A stretch of DNA of 64,000 nucleotides, from contig CBFDUE010000005.1 of NCBI GenBank assembly GCA_965613025.1, positions 14,581 to 78,580 of the forward strand, written 5' to 3'. The notes under the pieces are model-generated. The model ran no database searches, was not told where the DNA came from, and saw nothing but the letters and a program-made list of their open reading frames with translations. The stretch comes from CAYTXJ01 sp965613025. Lineage in GTDB: Bacteria > Desulfobacterota > DSM-4660 > Desulfatiglandales > JALVMZ01. The position numbers and the translations under genes are program-made. This document shows, in pieces, positions 43,236 through 51,278 of this stretch. The first letter of the stretch is position 1, and each line of letters opens with the position of its first letter.

Positions 43236-43835
43236 TTAGGCTTCTTCACCTAATTGATAACGAGTAAATCGTTTAATTACGATCTTTTCTCCTGTCTTTG
43301 CCATCAATTCATTTAATAGATCCCTTACAGTGATATCAGGATCTTTAATAAATGGCTGCTCAAGCAGACACACCTCTTGATAGAACTTTTTCATCCTGCC
43401 CTCTACAATCTTTTCAATAATATGTTCGGGTTTACCGGATGCCCTTGCCTGAGCCATATATATCTCCTTTTCCTTTAAAACCACCTCCTCAGGAAGGGTC
43501 TCTATGTCAATGGAAAGGGGATTGGTGGCGGCTATCTGCATGGCAATATCCTTTGTAAACTGGGTAAATTCAGGGGTCTTGCCTGTAAAATCTGTTTCAC
43601 AGTTTACTTCCACCAGCACCCCGATCTTCCCACCTGCATGCACATAGGATTGGATCTGACCTTCAGAAGCAACCCTATGTCCCCTCTTTTGAGCAGTTGC
43701 AATTCCCTTTCTCCTTAAAAGCTCCACGGCCTTATCTAAATCACCACCAGTCTCTTTTAAGGCCTTTTTGCAGTCCATAATTCCCACACCTGTCTTTTCC
43801 CTTAATTGCTTAATAAGTCCTGTAGAAATATCCAA
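43236..43835 (-). CDS. tsf: Elongation factor Ts (short form)
   Basis: 199 aa. It has the N-terminal UBA-like domain and KQLREKTGVGIMDCKKALKETGGDLDKAVELLRRKG, and the core ASEGQIQSYVHAGGKIGVLVEVNCETDF. It is shorter than the ~280-aa E. coli protein because one core repeat is missing, a form seen in several bacterial groups including Thermus and others. It is the nucleotide exchange factor for EF-Tu. Confidence 0.96.
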   Translation of the reverse strand: MDISTGLIKQLREKTGVGIMDCKKALKETGGDLDKAVELLRRKGIATAQKRGHRVASEGQIQSYVHAGGKIGVLVEVNCETDFTGKTPEFTQFTKDIAMQIAATNPLSIDIETLPEEVVLKEKEIYMAQARASGKPEHIIEKIVEGRMKKFYQEVCLLEQPFIKDPDITVRDLLNELMAKTGEKIVIKRFTRYQLGEEA

Positions 43836-43837
43836 TC

Positions 43838-44683
43838 TTATCCCTCCTTTATAGAATCTTGCGAGACCTTACTTTCAGATCTCTTGGAGATAACTATTAC
43901 CTCTGGCCCTCTCTCCTCTTCTTCGGCTCTTTCCTCTTCAGAGACCTTTTCAGCAGTTATTACCTCTTTTTCCTCTTCTGCTCTTAATCTCTCCTCTGCT
44001 ATACTATGGCCTTCAATACAGGCATCAGCAATCTTTGAACAGATCAGCCTTATTGCCCTTATTGCGTCATCATTTCCAGGGATGATATAATCAATAAGAT
44101 CCGGATCGCAATTGGTATCTGCTATAGCAACAATAGGGATTTCAAGCTTCCTTGCCTCTCTCACTGCTATATATTCTTTGTTTGGATCCACTATAAATAC
44201 AGCACCTGGAAGTTCATCCATGTCTCTTATTCCACCAAGGTTTTTCTGAAGCTTGTTAAGCTTCTTTTCAAACTTCATTATCTCTTTTTTAGAATATCTG
44301 TTTATAGAGCCATCCTTTTTCATATTTTCAAGCTCTTTCAGAGTAGTAATGCTCTTTCTTATGGTCTCAAAATTGGTGAGTGTGCCTCCCAACCATCGGT
44401 TTGCTACATAAAACATGCCACAGCGTTCGCTTTCCTCTACAATGGCATCTTTTGCCTGATTCTTAGTTCCCACAAACAATACCGAATATCCATCTGCCAC
44501 TGTCTTTAAAATAAAGTCATATGCAACTGCAAGCAGCTTAATTGTCTGTTGAAGATCTATTATATGGATACCATTACGAGAACCAAATATGTATGGCTTC
44601 ATCTTGGGATTCCAACGCCTTGTCTGATGCCCAAAATGAACACCTGCCTCAAGTAGATCCTTCATGGTAATACTAAGTGGCAT
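43838..44683 (-). CDS. rpsB: 30S ribosomal protein S2
   Basis: 281 aa. Typical blocks are LLEAGVHFGHQTRRWNPKMKPYIFGSRNGIHIIDLQ, RWLGGTLTNFETI and IPIVAIADTNCDPDLIDYIIPGNDDAIRAI. The C-terminal ~55 residues form a Glu-rich tail (RAEEEKEVITAEKVSEEERAEEEERGPE) that is longer than in E. coli S2. A GGAGG-type site precedes the ATG. It is the first gene of the long operon to coaD. Confidence 0.97.
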   Translation of the reverse strand: MPLSITMKDLLEAGVHFGHQTRRWNPKMKPYIFGSRNGIHIIDLQQTIKLLAVAYDFILKTVADGYSVLFVGTKNQAKDAIVEESERCGMFYVANRWLGGTLTNFETIRKSITTLKELENMKKDGSINRYSKKEIMKFEKKLNKLQKNLGGIRDMDELPGAVFIVDPNKEYIAVREARKLEIPIVAIADTNCDPDLIDYIIPGNDDAIRAIRLICSKIADACIEGHSIAEERLRAEEEKEVITAEKVSEEERAEEEERGPEVIVISKRSESKVSQDSIKEG

Positions 44684-44726
44684 ATACTCCTCCTCTCAAC
44701 TGTTTAGATATAATATAAAATCTACT

Positions 44727-44755
44727 TCTATAATATCAAAAAATGACTATATCAA
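44727..44755 (-). promoter_or_regulatory. Probable sigma70-type promoter of the rpsB operon
   Basis: On the minus strand TTGATA (44755-44750) and TATAGA (44732-44727) are separated by 17 bases, about 44 bases before the rpsB start codon. Matches to consensus are 5/6 and 4/6. Confidence 0.45.
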
Positions 44756-44924
44756 GGGAAATTTTTTACAGTGTCTAATTTGAACTCTTTGGTGAAAATT
44801 AGATTGAAAAGTTATCATATAAAATGTAAGATTAAAATAATAATAGGAAATTTCAATGGATCTCCATAAAAGAGAGAGCTTTGAATTTTTCAAAGCTCTC
44901 AGAAAGAAGCTGTAAATGGAATTT

Positions 44925-45014
44925 GTCATTGCGAAGCAATCTGAGAATGGTTCGGGGTTCGGGGGGTAGAAGGGGGATGAGATTGCTTCAGCTCCTTCAG
45001 AGCTTCGCAATGAC
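44925..45014. repeat. Dispersed inverted repeat R2, copy 2
   Basis: Starts GTCATTGCGA and ends TCGCAATGAC, a perfect 10-bp terminal inversion with longer imperfect arms (AGCAATCT/GATTGCTT). Together with its left flank (44900-44924) it is almost identical to 11693-11750. The centre (GGTTCGGGGTTCGGGGGG) differs slightly from copy 1. Confidence 0.88.
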
Positions 45015-45024
45015 CCATTACACC

Positions 45025-45115
45025 GTCATTGCGAGGAGCATTAGCGACGAAGCAATCTCATCCATCAGCCTATGATTATAAGATTGCCACGCTCACTTCG
45101 TTCGCTCGCAATGAC
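45025..45115. repeat. Dispersed inverted repeat R2, copy 3
   Basis: Starts GTCATTGCGA and ends TCGCAATGAC, 10 bases after copy 2. The arms (GGAGCATTAGCGACGAAGCA against GATTGCCACGC..TCGCTCG) resemble the widespread GTCATTGCGAGGAGCGAAGC repeat of many bacteria. The centre is unlike copies 1 and 2. Confidence 0.85.
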
Positions 45116-45140
45116 AGGGGTCGCAGTGTAAAAAGGGGTT

Positions 45141-46313
45141 ATGCAAAGCTCTCAAGGAAGGCTAAAGGCTCTTCGGGATGAATTAAACAGGGAAGAGGAA
45201 CATAGACTGTCTCCCTGGGCCACTTTCAGCAGACAGGCTATAAGAAGGAGAAAGGAAAAGGAACTGGAAGAGGGCCACAGGCAGAACTTTTCAATTGATA
45301 CAGACAGAATCCTCCATTCCTTAGCATACTCCCGTTATATTGATAAGACTCAGGTATTTTATCTTATAAAGAATGATCACATAACCCATAGGGTCTTACA
45401 TGTGCAATTAGTCTCCAAAATTGCCCGCACCATAGGAAGGCTTTTAAGGCTTAATGAAGACCTTATTGAAGCAATATCTTTAGGGCATGATATAGGCCAT
45501 GCACCCTTTGGCCATGATGGAGAGAAATTTCTATCTGATATCTCTATTCAATATGGTATAGGCCCGTTTTTACACAATGTCCAAGGAGTCAGATTCTTAG
45601 AGAAGATTGAAAGAAAAGGAAGGGGATGGAATCTTACTTTACAGGTCTTAGATGGGATACTTTCTCATAATGGTGAAATTCATATGCAGAGACTGGATCC
45701 ATTTAGAAAAAAGGATTTTAATAGATTTGATAGAGAGATGATTCAAAAGATAAAAGATCCTAAGCTGGATACAATACCCATGACCTTGGAAGGATGTGTA
45801 GTCAGGATGGCAGATACCATAAGCTATATTGGAAGGGATGTAGAAGATGCCATAAGGTTGGGAATTATCAAAAGGGAGGAGCTGCCCAAGGAATGTGTTA
45901 AGGTTCTGGGAAATACCAATGGGAGCATTGTGTATAGATTGGTTGAAGATATAGTAGCACATAGCCTGGAGAGGCCCTACATATCGTTTAGCACGGAAGT
46001 GGCAGAGGCCCTGAGAAAACTTAAATCCTTCAACTACAGATACATATATACTAATAAAAAGGTAAAGAGTCAGCAGGAAAAGATAAGGCTTATGTTTGAG
46101 CTGCTTTTTGAAAGATATCTAAAAGATCTAAAAGAGGGCAATGAGGACTCAGATATATTTAAGGAATACTTAAAGGACATGTCAGAGGGCTATCTGAGTG
46201 AGAATAGTCCCGAAGAGATTGTAAGGGACTTCATATCAGGTATGACTGATGAGTATTTCCTCTCTCAGTGCAAAAAGTTATTTCTACCTGAGATAAGATT
46301 TATGAGAATTTAA
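45141..46313 (+). CDS. Deoxyguanosinetriphosphate triphosphohydrolase-like HD protein
   Basis: 390 aa HD-domain nucleotide hydrolase; the family removes triphosphate from dGTP or other dNTPs. Metal-binding residues are in HRVLHVQL (His83) and SLGHDIGHAPFGHDGEKFL (His116-Asp117), and the block LSPWATFSRQAIRRR...TDRILHSLAYSRYIDKTQVF is characteristic. The first residues MQSSQ are encoded by the end of the R1 repeat. No ATG, GTG or TTG follows before the conserved LSPWA block, so this ATG is probably the real start. AGGGG lies only 2 bases before it, which is closer than usual. Translation may be weak or the N-terminus altered. Confidence 0.88.
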   Translation: MQSSQGRLKALRDELNREEEHRLSPWATFSRQAIRRRKEKELEEGHRQNFSIDTDRILHSLAYSRYIDKTQVFYLIKNDHITHRVLHVQLVSKIARTIGRLLRLNEDLIEAISLGHDIGHAPFGHDGEKFLSDISIQYGIGPFLHNVQGVRFLEKIERKGRGWNLTLQVLDGILSHNGEIHMQRLDPFRKKDFNRFDREMIQKIKDPKLDTIPMTLEGCVVRMADTISYIGRDVEDAIRLGIIKREELPKECVKVLGNTNGSIVYRLVEDIVAHSLERPYISFSTEVAEALRKLKSFNYRYIYTNKKVKSQQEKIRLMFELLFERYLKDLKEGNEDSDIFKEYLKDMSEGYLSENSPEEIVRDFISGMTDEYFLSQCKKLFLPEIRFMRI

Positions 46314-46331
46314 AAATTTTATATTATTTTA

Positions 46332-46359
46332 TTGACAATTAGATAATCAGTAGGATAAA
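46332..46359 (+). promoter_or_regulatory. Probable promoter of the first Liv-type operon
   Basis: A perfect -35 box TTGACA (46332-46337) is followed after 16 bases by GATAAA (46354-46359). A strong AAGGAGG site lies just before the ATG at 46393. The -10 match is moderate. Confidence 0.4.
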
Positions 46360-46392
46360 AACAAAAACAATCCTAAGGAGGCACAATTTACC

Positions 46393-47223
46393 ATGTCCCA
46401 GGACCTTAAAACAAAAGAGATTAAAGAGGGAGAGACCATACTTAAGCTGGAAGATATTCACATGTATTTCGGTAAGGTGGCAGCCCTTTGCGGTGTGAGT
46501 TTAGAGATAAAGAAAGGGGAGATTCATTCCATAATCGGACCTAATGGTGCTGGAAAGACCGTTATGATGAACTGTATTAATGGGCTTTATAAGCCTCAAA
46601 GAGGCAATATCTATTATAAAGGGGAAAAGATAGATCATCTAAAGCCATATGAACGAGCAAGACTTGGGATTGCAAGGACATTTCAAAAGATAGAGCTATT
46701 TGGAGGAATGAGTGTCCTGGATAATATCCGTCTTGGAAGCCATATTCATCTAAGGTCAGGAATTATTAGTGGTTCCATATGGATTGGTAAGACAAAACAG
46801 GAAGAGCTTGAAACCCGTAAATTCATAGAGGAGGAGATAATAGACCTTTTAGAGATAGAGAGCATTCGCCATAAAACTGTCCATATGCTTCCCTATGGGT
46901 TGCAAAAGAGGGTGGAGCTGGCCAGAGCCCTGGCACTCCAGCCTGAACTATTAATCCTGGACGAACCCCTTGCAGGCCTTAATCTTGAAGAAGTGGAAGA
47001 TATGGCCCGATTTATATTGGATATAAACGAAGAGGAGAGATGGAAGGTTACCTGTATATTAGTAGAACATGATATGGGAGTTGTTATGGATATATCCCAT
47101 AGGGTATTTGTGCTAAATTTTGGATATCCTGTTGCAGATGGCCCCCCTGAGGAGATACAGAAGAATCCAGATGTGATAAATGCATATCTGGGTGAAGAAG
47201 ATCTCTATGCCACAAGGAGGTAG
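46393..47223 (+). CDS. ABC transporter ATP-binding protein, LivG-like
   Basis: 276 aa. Walker A is GPNGAGKT, the Q-loop region is GIARTFQKIELFGGMSVLDNI, the signature segment is PYGLQKRVELARAL (LSGGQ replaced, as often in LivG) and Walker B is LLILDEPLAGL. The C-terminal VINAYLGEEDL is typical of LivG. It energises uptake of a branched-chain-amino-acid-type ligand. Gene order in the operon is livG, acyl-CoA synthetase, livH, livM, binding protein, livF; the synthetase suggests that the ligand is a carboxylic acid. Confidence 0.92.
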   Translation: MSQDLKTKEIKEGETILKLEDIHMYFGKVAALCGVSLEIKKGEIHSIIGPNGAGKTVMMNCINGLYKPQRGNIYYKGEKIDHLKPYERARLGIARTFQKIELFGGMSVLDNIRLGSHIHLRSGIISGSIWIGKTKQEELETRKFIEEEIIDLLEIESIRHKTVHMLPYGLQKRVELARALALQPELLILDEPLAGLNLEEVEDMARFILDINEEERWKVTCILVEHDMGVVMDISHRVFVLNFGYPVADGPPEEIQKNPDVINAYLGEEDLYATRR

Positions 47224-47229
47224 AGGTAT

Positions 47230-49155
47230 ATGAGCAACGGATCACAGATAGAGATCAGCAAAGATCTCACAATACCCAAGTTATTTCTAAAAAGGTGTAA
47301 AAAGTATTGGGATAAAAAGGTGGCAATGAGGGAGAAGGAATTTGGTATCTGGATCCCCTATACCTGGAAAGACTATTATGAAAATGTAAAATACCTCTGC
47401 CTTGGAATGGTCTCCTTGGGGCTTCAGAAGGGAGACAAGGTGGTGATGATGGGGGATAATAGACCGGAAGGGCTTTGGGCAGAGATGGCAACCCTTTGTG
47501 CAGGAGGAATAGGGGTCTGGATATTTCAGGACTGTATGATAGATGAGGTGAAATATATAGTAGATCATTCAGATGCCAAATTCTTTGTAGGTGAAACCCA
47601 AGAGGAGGTGGACAAGGCCTTAGCGGTAAAAGACGAATGCCCTAAGCTCCAGACCATCATCTGGGATGATCCTAAAGGGATGAGAAATTATCACCAGCCA
47701 TTTCTTATAAGCATAAAAAAGGTCCAGGAGCTTGGAAGAGAGCTTGACAAAAAAGAGCCTGAGCTCTTTGAAAAGATGATTCAAGAAGGGCATGGCGATG
47801 ATATATGCCTTTTATTCTATACATCTGGCACCACTGCCCTACCTAAGGGAGCGTTACTTAGTCATTGGAATATGCTTAATATGGGAAAGAATCTGATGGC
47901 AGTAGATCCCTGCTATGACACTGATGACTTCGTCTCTTATCTTCCCTTTGCATGGATTGGCGAGCAGATGATGTCCATATCATGTGGACTTCAGGTTGGA
48001 TATACCCTGAACTTCCCGGAAGAGCCAGAGACTGCAAGAGAAAATATAAGGGAGATAGGGCCTCATGTGATGTTTGCCCCTCCAAGACTCTATGAAGGCC
48101 TAACACGACAGGTTCAGGTAAAGTATATTGATTCTACCTGGATCAAGAGAAAGTTTTATGAGTTTGCCACCAAGGTGGGATATAAGATTGCAGATATGAA
48201 GTTTGAAAAGAAACCCATTCCTTGGTATTGGAAGGTATTAAATTGGATTGCCTATATAACGGTTCAGAAGAAATTAAAGGACCATCTGGGTATGTCAAGG
48301 CTCCGTCATGCATATACGGGAGGTGCTGCAATGGGGCCGGACCATTTTAGATTCTTCCATGCTCTTGGAGTTAATTTAAAGCAGATATATGGACAGACAG
48401 AGATATCTGGTATATCCATAGTCCATAGAGACGGTGATGTGAAATTTGATACTGTGGGAAGACCCATTCCAGGCACTGAAGTCAGGATAACCGAAGATGG
48501 AGAGATCATATCTAAGAGCCCTTCAGTATTTCAGGGATATTATAAAAATGAAGAGGCCACAAAAAAGACCTTAAAGGATGGATGGCTCTACTCTGGGGAC
48601 AAAGGTTTTATTGATGAAGATGGACACTTAGTGGTATTTGATAGATCTAAGGATGTTATGACACTTAGTGACGGAAGGCTCTTCTCTCCCCAGTACTTAG
48701 AGACCCGTCTTAAATTCAGTCCTTTTATCCAAGAGGCATGGGTAATTGGAGATAAAAGACCCTATGTGTGTGCGGTAATATGCATTGATTACTCTGTTGT
48801 GGGCAAATGGGCGGATGAAAAGAAGATAAACTATACCAGTTATCCAGAGTTATCACAGAAAAGGGAGGTATATGATCTGGTAAAGAGTCAGATAAAAGAG
48901 GCCAATAAGGATCTTCCTGATGTGGCAAAGATAAGGAAGTTTGTAAATCTCTTTAAGGTATTTGATGCAGATGATGATGAACTTACCCGAACCAGTAAAC
49001 TCAGAAGGAGATTTGTGGAAAAGAGATATAAAGATATTGTGGATGCCCTATATGGAGATACCGATAATGTGCATCTGGATATCACCATCACCTATGAAGA
49101 TGGAAGAGAGCAGAGGATAAAGACCGATTTAAGGGTAGAAAAATTAGAGGATTAA
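47230..49155 (+). CDS. Long-chain-type acyl-CoA synthetase (AMP-forming)
   Basis: 641 aa ANL-superfamily ligase. The AMP-binding P-loop is canonical (LFYTSGTTALPKGALLSHWN). The acyl-adenylate region includes LKQIYGQTEISGISIVHRDG and GWLYSGDKGFIDEDGHLVVFDRSKD. The C-terminal domain has ELTRTSKLRRRFVEKRY. It starts 6 bases after the LivG-like gene with AGGAGG upstream. It would activate a carboxylic acid, possibly as it is delivered by the transporter (vectorial acylation). The length and the ~70-residue insertion before the GAAMGPDHF block resemble FadD15-like enzymes. Confidence 0.92.
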   Translation: MSNGSQIEISKDLTIPKLFLKRCKKYWDKKVAMREKEFGIWIPYTWKDYYENVKYLCLGMVSLGLQKGDKVVMMGDNRPEGLWAEMATLCAGGIGVWIFQDCMIDEVKYIVDHSDAKFFVGETQEEVDKALAVKDECPKLQTIIWDDPKGMRNYHQPFLISIKKVQELGRELDKKEPELFEKMIQEGHGDDICLLFYTSGTTALPKGALLSHWNMLNMGKNLMAVDPCYDTDDFVSYLPFAWIGEQMMSISCGLQVGYTLNFPEEPETARENIREIGPHVMFAPPRLYEGLTRQVQVKYIDSTWIKRKFYEFATKVGYKIADMKFEKKPIPWYWKVLNWIAYITVQKKLKDHLGMSRLRHAYTGGAAMGPDHFRFFHALGVNLKQIYGQTEISGISIVHRDGDVKFDTVGRPIPGTEVRITEDGEIISKSPSVFQGYYKNEEATKKTLKDGWLYSGDKGFIDEDGHLVVFDRSKDVMTLSDGRLFSPQYLETRLKFSPFIQEAWVIGDKRPYVCAVICIDYSVVGKWADEKKINYTSYPELSQKREVYDLVKSQIKEANKDLPDVAKIRKFVNLFKVFDADDDELTRTSKLRRRFVEKRYKDIVDALYGDTDNVHLDITITYEDGREQRIKTDLRVEKLED

Positions 49156-49165
49156 GGGGAGGGTT

Positions 49166-50050
49166 ATGGAACTATTTTTGATGACAGTAGTAACTGGAAT
49201 TATGGTGGGAGGAATCTATGCACTTGTGGCACTGGGATGGGTATTGATATATAAGTGTTCAGGAGTGCTAAATCTGGCAATGGGCGAGTTAACACTTATT
49301 GGTGCATATGTAACCCTTACTTTCTATGAGTGGGGGTTTCCTTTTATTTTGGCTGTACTTTTCACCTTACTTATCGGCATTGCGCTTGGAATACTTACAG
49401 AGAGGATTTTTTTGGATAAATTGATAGGAGAGCCCATACTTGCGGTCATCATGGTTACAGTGGGGCTTTCCTTTTTCTTTAAGGGATTAGTGGAATTTAT
49501 CTGGGGAACCGATACACGTGTATTTGAGCCTCCCATATTTTCCATAAAACCCATAACCATTGGTTTTTTAAAGATCTCTCCTGTGTATCTATGGTCATTT
49601 ATCCTTGCTATTGTCCTATTAATTGTCTTTGTGGCCTTCTTCAAATATACCCGTTGGGGTTTAGCAATGCAGGCCACGGCAGATGATGAAACAGCTGCTC
49701 TCTCCTTAGGAGTGAGTGCCCGCTTTGTTTATGCTGCTGCATGGTCCATTGCCTTTATGAGTGCAGGAGTTGGTGGAGCACTTCTTGGAAATATTAATGG
49801 GATAAACATATCAGTAGGATACTTGGGCCTCTTAGTGCTCCCTGCAGTGGTCTTAGGTGGGCTCAATTCTGTTCCTGGAGCCATTGTAGGTGGAATAATA
49901 ATAGGGGTGCTTCAGAATCTGTCTGGAACCTATCTGGATAAATACTTCCCTGGTGGGGTTAAGGAGATAATGCCCTTTGCATTTATGGCAGTGTTTCTGC
50001 TCTTTAAGCCTTATGGGCTTTGGGGATGGGAGAGGATTGAAAGGGTTTAA
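49166..50050 (+). CDS. ABC transporter permease, LivH-like
   Basis: 294 aa with about eight hydrophobic helices. It begins with the LivH pattern TGIMVGGIYALVALGWVLIYKCSGVLNLAMGELTLIGAY and contains the coupling loop FFKYTRWGLAMQATADDETAALSLGV (EAA-like). The C-terminal LVLPAVVLGGLNSVPGAIVGGIIIG is typical. It lies 10 bases after the synthetase gene and pairs with the LivM-like protein next to it. Confidence 0.92.
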   Translation: MELFLMTVVTGIMVGGIYALVALGWVLIYKCSGVLNLAMGELTLIGAYVTLTFYEWGFPFILAVLFTLLIGIALGILTERIFLDKLIGEPILAVIMVTVGLSFFFKGLVEFIWGTDTRVFEPPIFSIKPITIGFLKISPVYLWSFILAIVLLIVFVAFFKYTRWGLAMQATADDETAALSLGVSARFVYAAAWSIAFMSAGVGGALLGNINGINISVGYLGLLVLPAVVLGGLNSVPGAIVGGIIIGVLQNLSGTYLDKYFPGGVKEIMPFAFMAVFLLFKPYGLWGWERIERV

Positions 50051-50075
50051 AATCATAATTTAAGGGGGGAAATGG

Positions 50076-51176
50076 ATGTCACAGGTCTGGTTGCCATGTG
50101 GACAGTATCACGAATCTTATGAAAAGGATCAGGGGTGGTGGCAGACAACATTCATAAAGTTTAAAATGATTCTTTTACTTGCTGTGGTATTTATTGGAAT
50201 ACCCTGGCTTATGCCTGAATACTGGATAGGTGTTGCCACTATGGTCGGCTATACTGCTATGGGTGCCATGGGAGTACAGCTTCTCATCGGTTATACAGGA
50301 CTTATTACACTTGGGCATGCAGCATTTATTGCAGTGGGAGCTTATACAAGTGTAATGCTTATATTGAGGGTTCCCTGGCCCTCTTTTATAATAGAGTGGG
50401 GGCTTGCATATCCCATAAGTATTGTGATTGCAGCAGTTGTGGCAGGGCTTTGGAGTGTGCTGTTTGGCCTTCCATCTGCAAAGGTAAAGGGATTTTATCT
50501 GATCTTAACCACCATGGCAGCCCAATTTATTACTGTTGACTTCATTCTTACTCAATATGTAAGCCAGATAGGAGGAAGGGGACAGGCCTTTTCCCTTCCT
50601 CCTGGCACCATAAAGATAGGACATGCAGTCATAGACAGCGAGAGGGAAATATATTATCTTGCTGCCATACTCTGCACATTGATGGTCATTGTGATGGCGA
50701 ATCTATTGCGCTCTAAGGTAGGAAGGGCCTGGGTTGCCATAAGGGATAATGACATCGCTGCTGAAACCTTAGGGATAAATATTGTCTGGTATAAACTGCT
50801 TGCCTTCTTTGTTGCAGGGGTTATGGGAGGGGTTGCAGGTGCATTCTGGGTAAGTAATACAGCAGCCCTTAGTCCGGAGCATTTTCCGTGGTTTTGGTCT
50901 CTTTGGCTTGTAGGTGTCATCCTGATTGGAGGGGTTGGTTCCATACATGGGGTATTTTTCGGCTCCCTCTTTATGGTACTGGTAATGGAACTATTGCAGT
51001 GGGCAGTAATTCCCCTTTCAGAATACTATCCTAAGCTTCTCGTTGATTTTTCCTTTATCAAGGATATGGCTTTTGGCCTTGCCATATGTGCATTCTTGAT
51101 TTATGAGCCCAATGGATTGTCTTATAGATGGTGGCAGATAAAGAACTATTTTAATCTATGGCCCTTTTCTTATTAA
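50076..51176 (+). CDS. ABC transporter permease, LivM-like
   Basis: 366 aa, about nine to ten helices after an unusual 30-residue hydrophilic start (MSQVWLPCGQYHESYEKDQGWW). LivM features are LLIGYTGLITLGHAAFIAVGAYTS, the coupling loop SKVGRAWVAIRDNDIAAETLGINI and SLWLVGVILIGGVGSIHGVFFGS. It is 25 bases after the LivH-like gene. Confidence 0.92.
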   Translation: MSQVWLPCGQYHESYEKDQGWWQTTFIKFKMILLLAVVFIGIPWLMPEYWIGVATMVGYTAMGAMGVQLLIGYTGLITLGHAAFIAVGAYTSVMLILRVPWPSFIIEWGLAYPISIVIAAVVAGLWSVLFGLPSAKVKGFYLILTTMAAQFITVDFILTQYVSQIGGRGQAFSLPPGTIKIGHAVIDSEREIYYLAAILCTLMVIVMANLLRSKVGRAWVAIRDNDIAAETLGINIVWYKLLAFFVAGVMGGVAGAFWVSNTAALSPEHFPWFWSLWLVGVILIGGVGSIHGVFFGSLFMVLVMELLQWAVIPLSEYYPKLLVDFSFIKDMAFGLAICAFLIYEPNGLSYRWWQIKNYFNLWPFSY

Positions 51177-51278
51177 AAATCTATTCTTAGAAGGGGGGTG
51201 AAAATGGAAGCAGAAAAAGATATCTTTTGAGTATTAACTTAAAGTGTTTAACATGAAATCTTTAAAGGGGGGAGAGAT

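Larger units (their letters stand above)
44874..45153 (-). repeat. Composite element: R1 copy 3, core replaced by two R2 units
   Basis: The outer ends match R1 in reverse orientation. The 27-base hairpin with GAGAGCTTTGAA arms is at 44874-44900, and the other end (reverse of GAGAGCTTTGCATAACCCC) is at about 45125-45153. Instead of the usual ~55-base R1 core it holds two palindromic R2 units. It fills most of the 457-base gap between rpsB and the dGTPase-like gene; the remainder (44684-44873) holds the rpsB leader and promoter. Its right end contains the ATG used by the downstream gene. Confidence 0.88.

Noticed and set aside
44747..45010. 87-codon minus-strand open frame
   Set aside because: It lies across repeats R1/R2 and the rpsB leader; its sequence is repeat-derived with low-complexity composition.
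44747..45115. Repeated GTCATTGCGA units resemble CRISPR repeats
   Set aside because: Units are palindromic, differ in their centres, occur only twice in tandem with 10 bases between them and recur alone at 11.7 kb. No spacers of constant length and no cas genes.
47267..48106. Several long open frames antisense to the acyl-CoA synthetase
   Set aside because: They mirror codon bias of a strongly conserved sense gene and have no recognisable domains.
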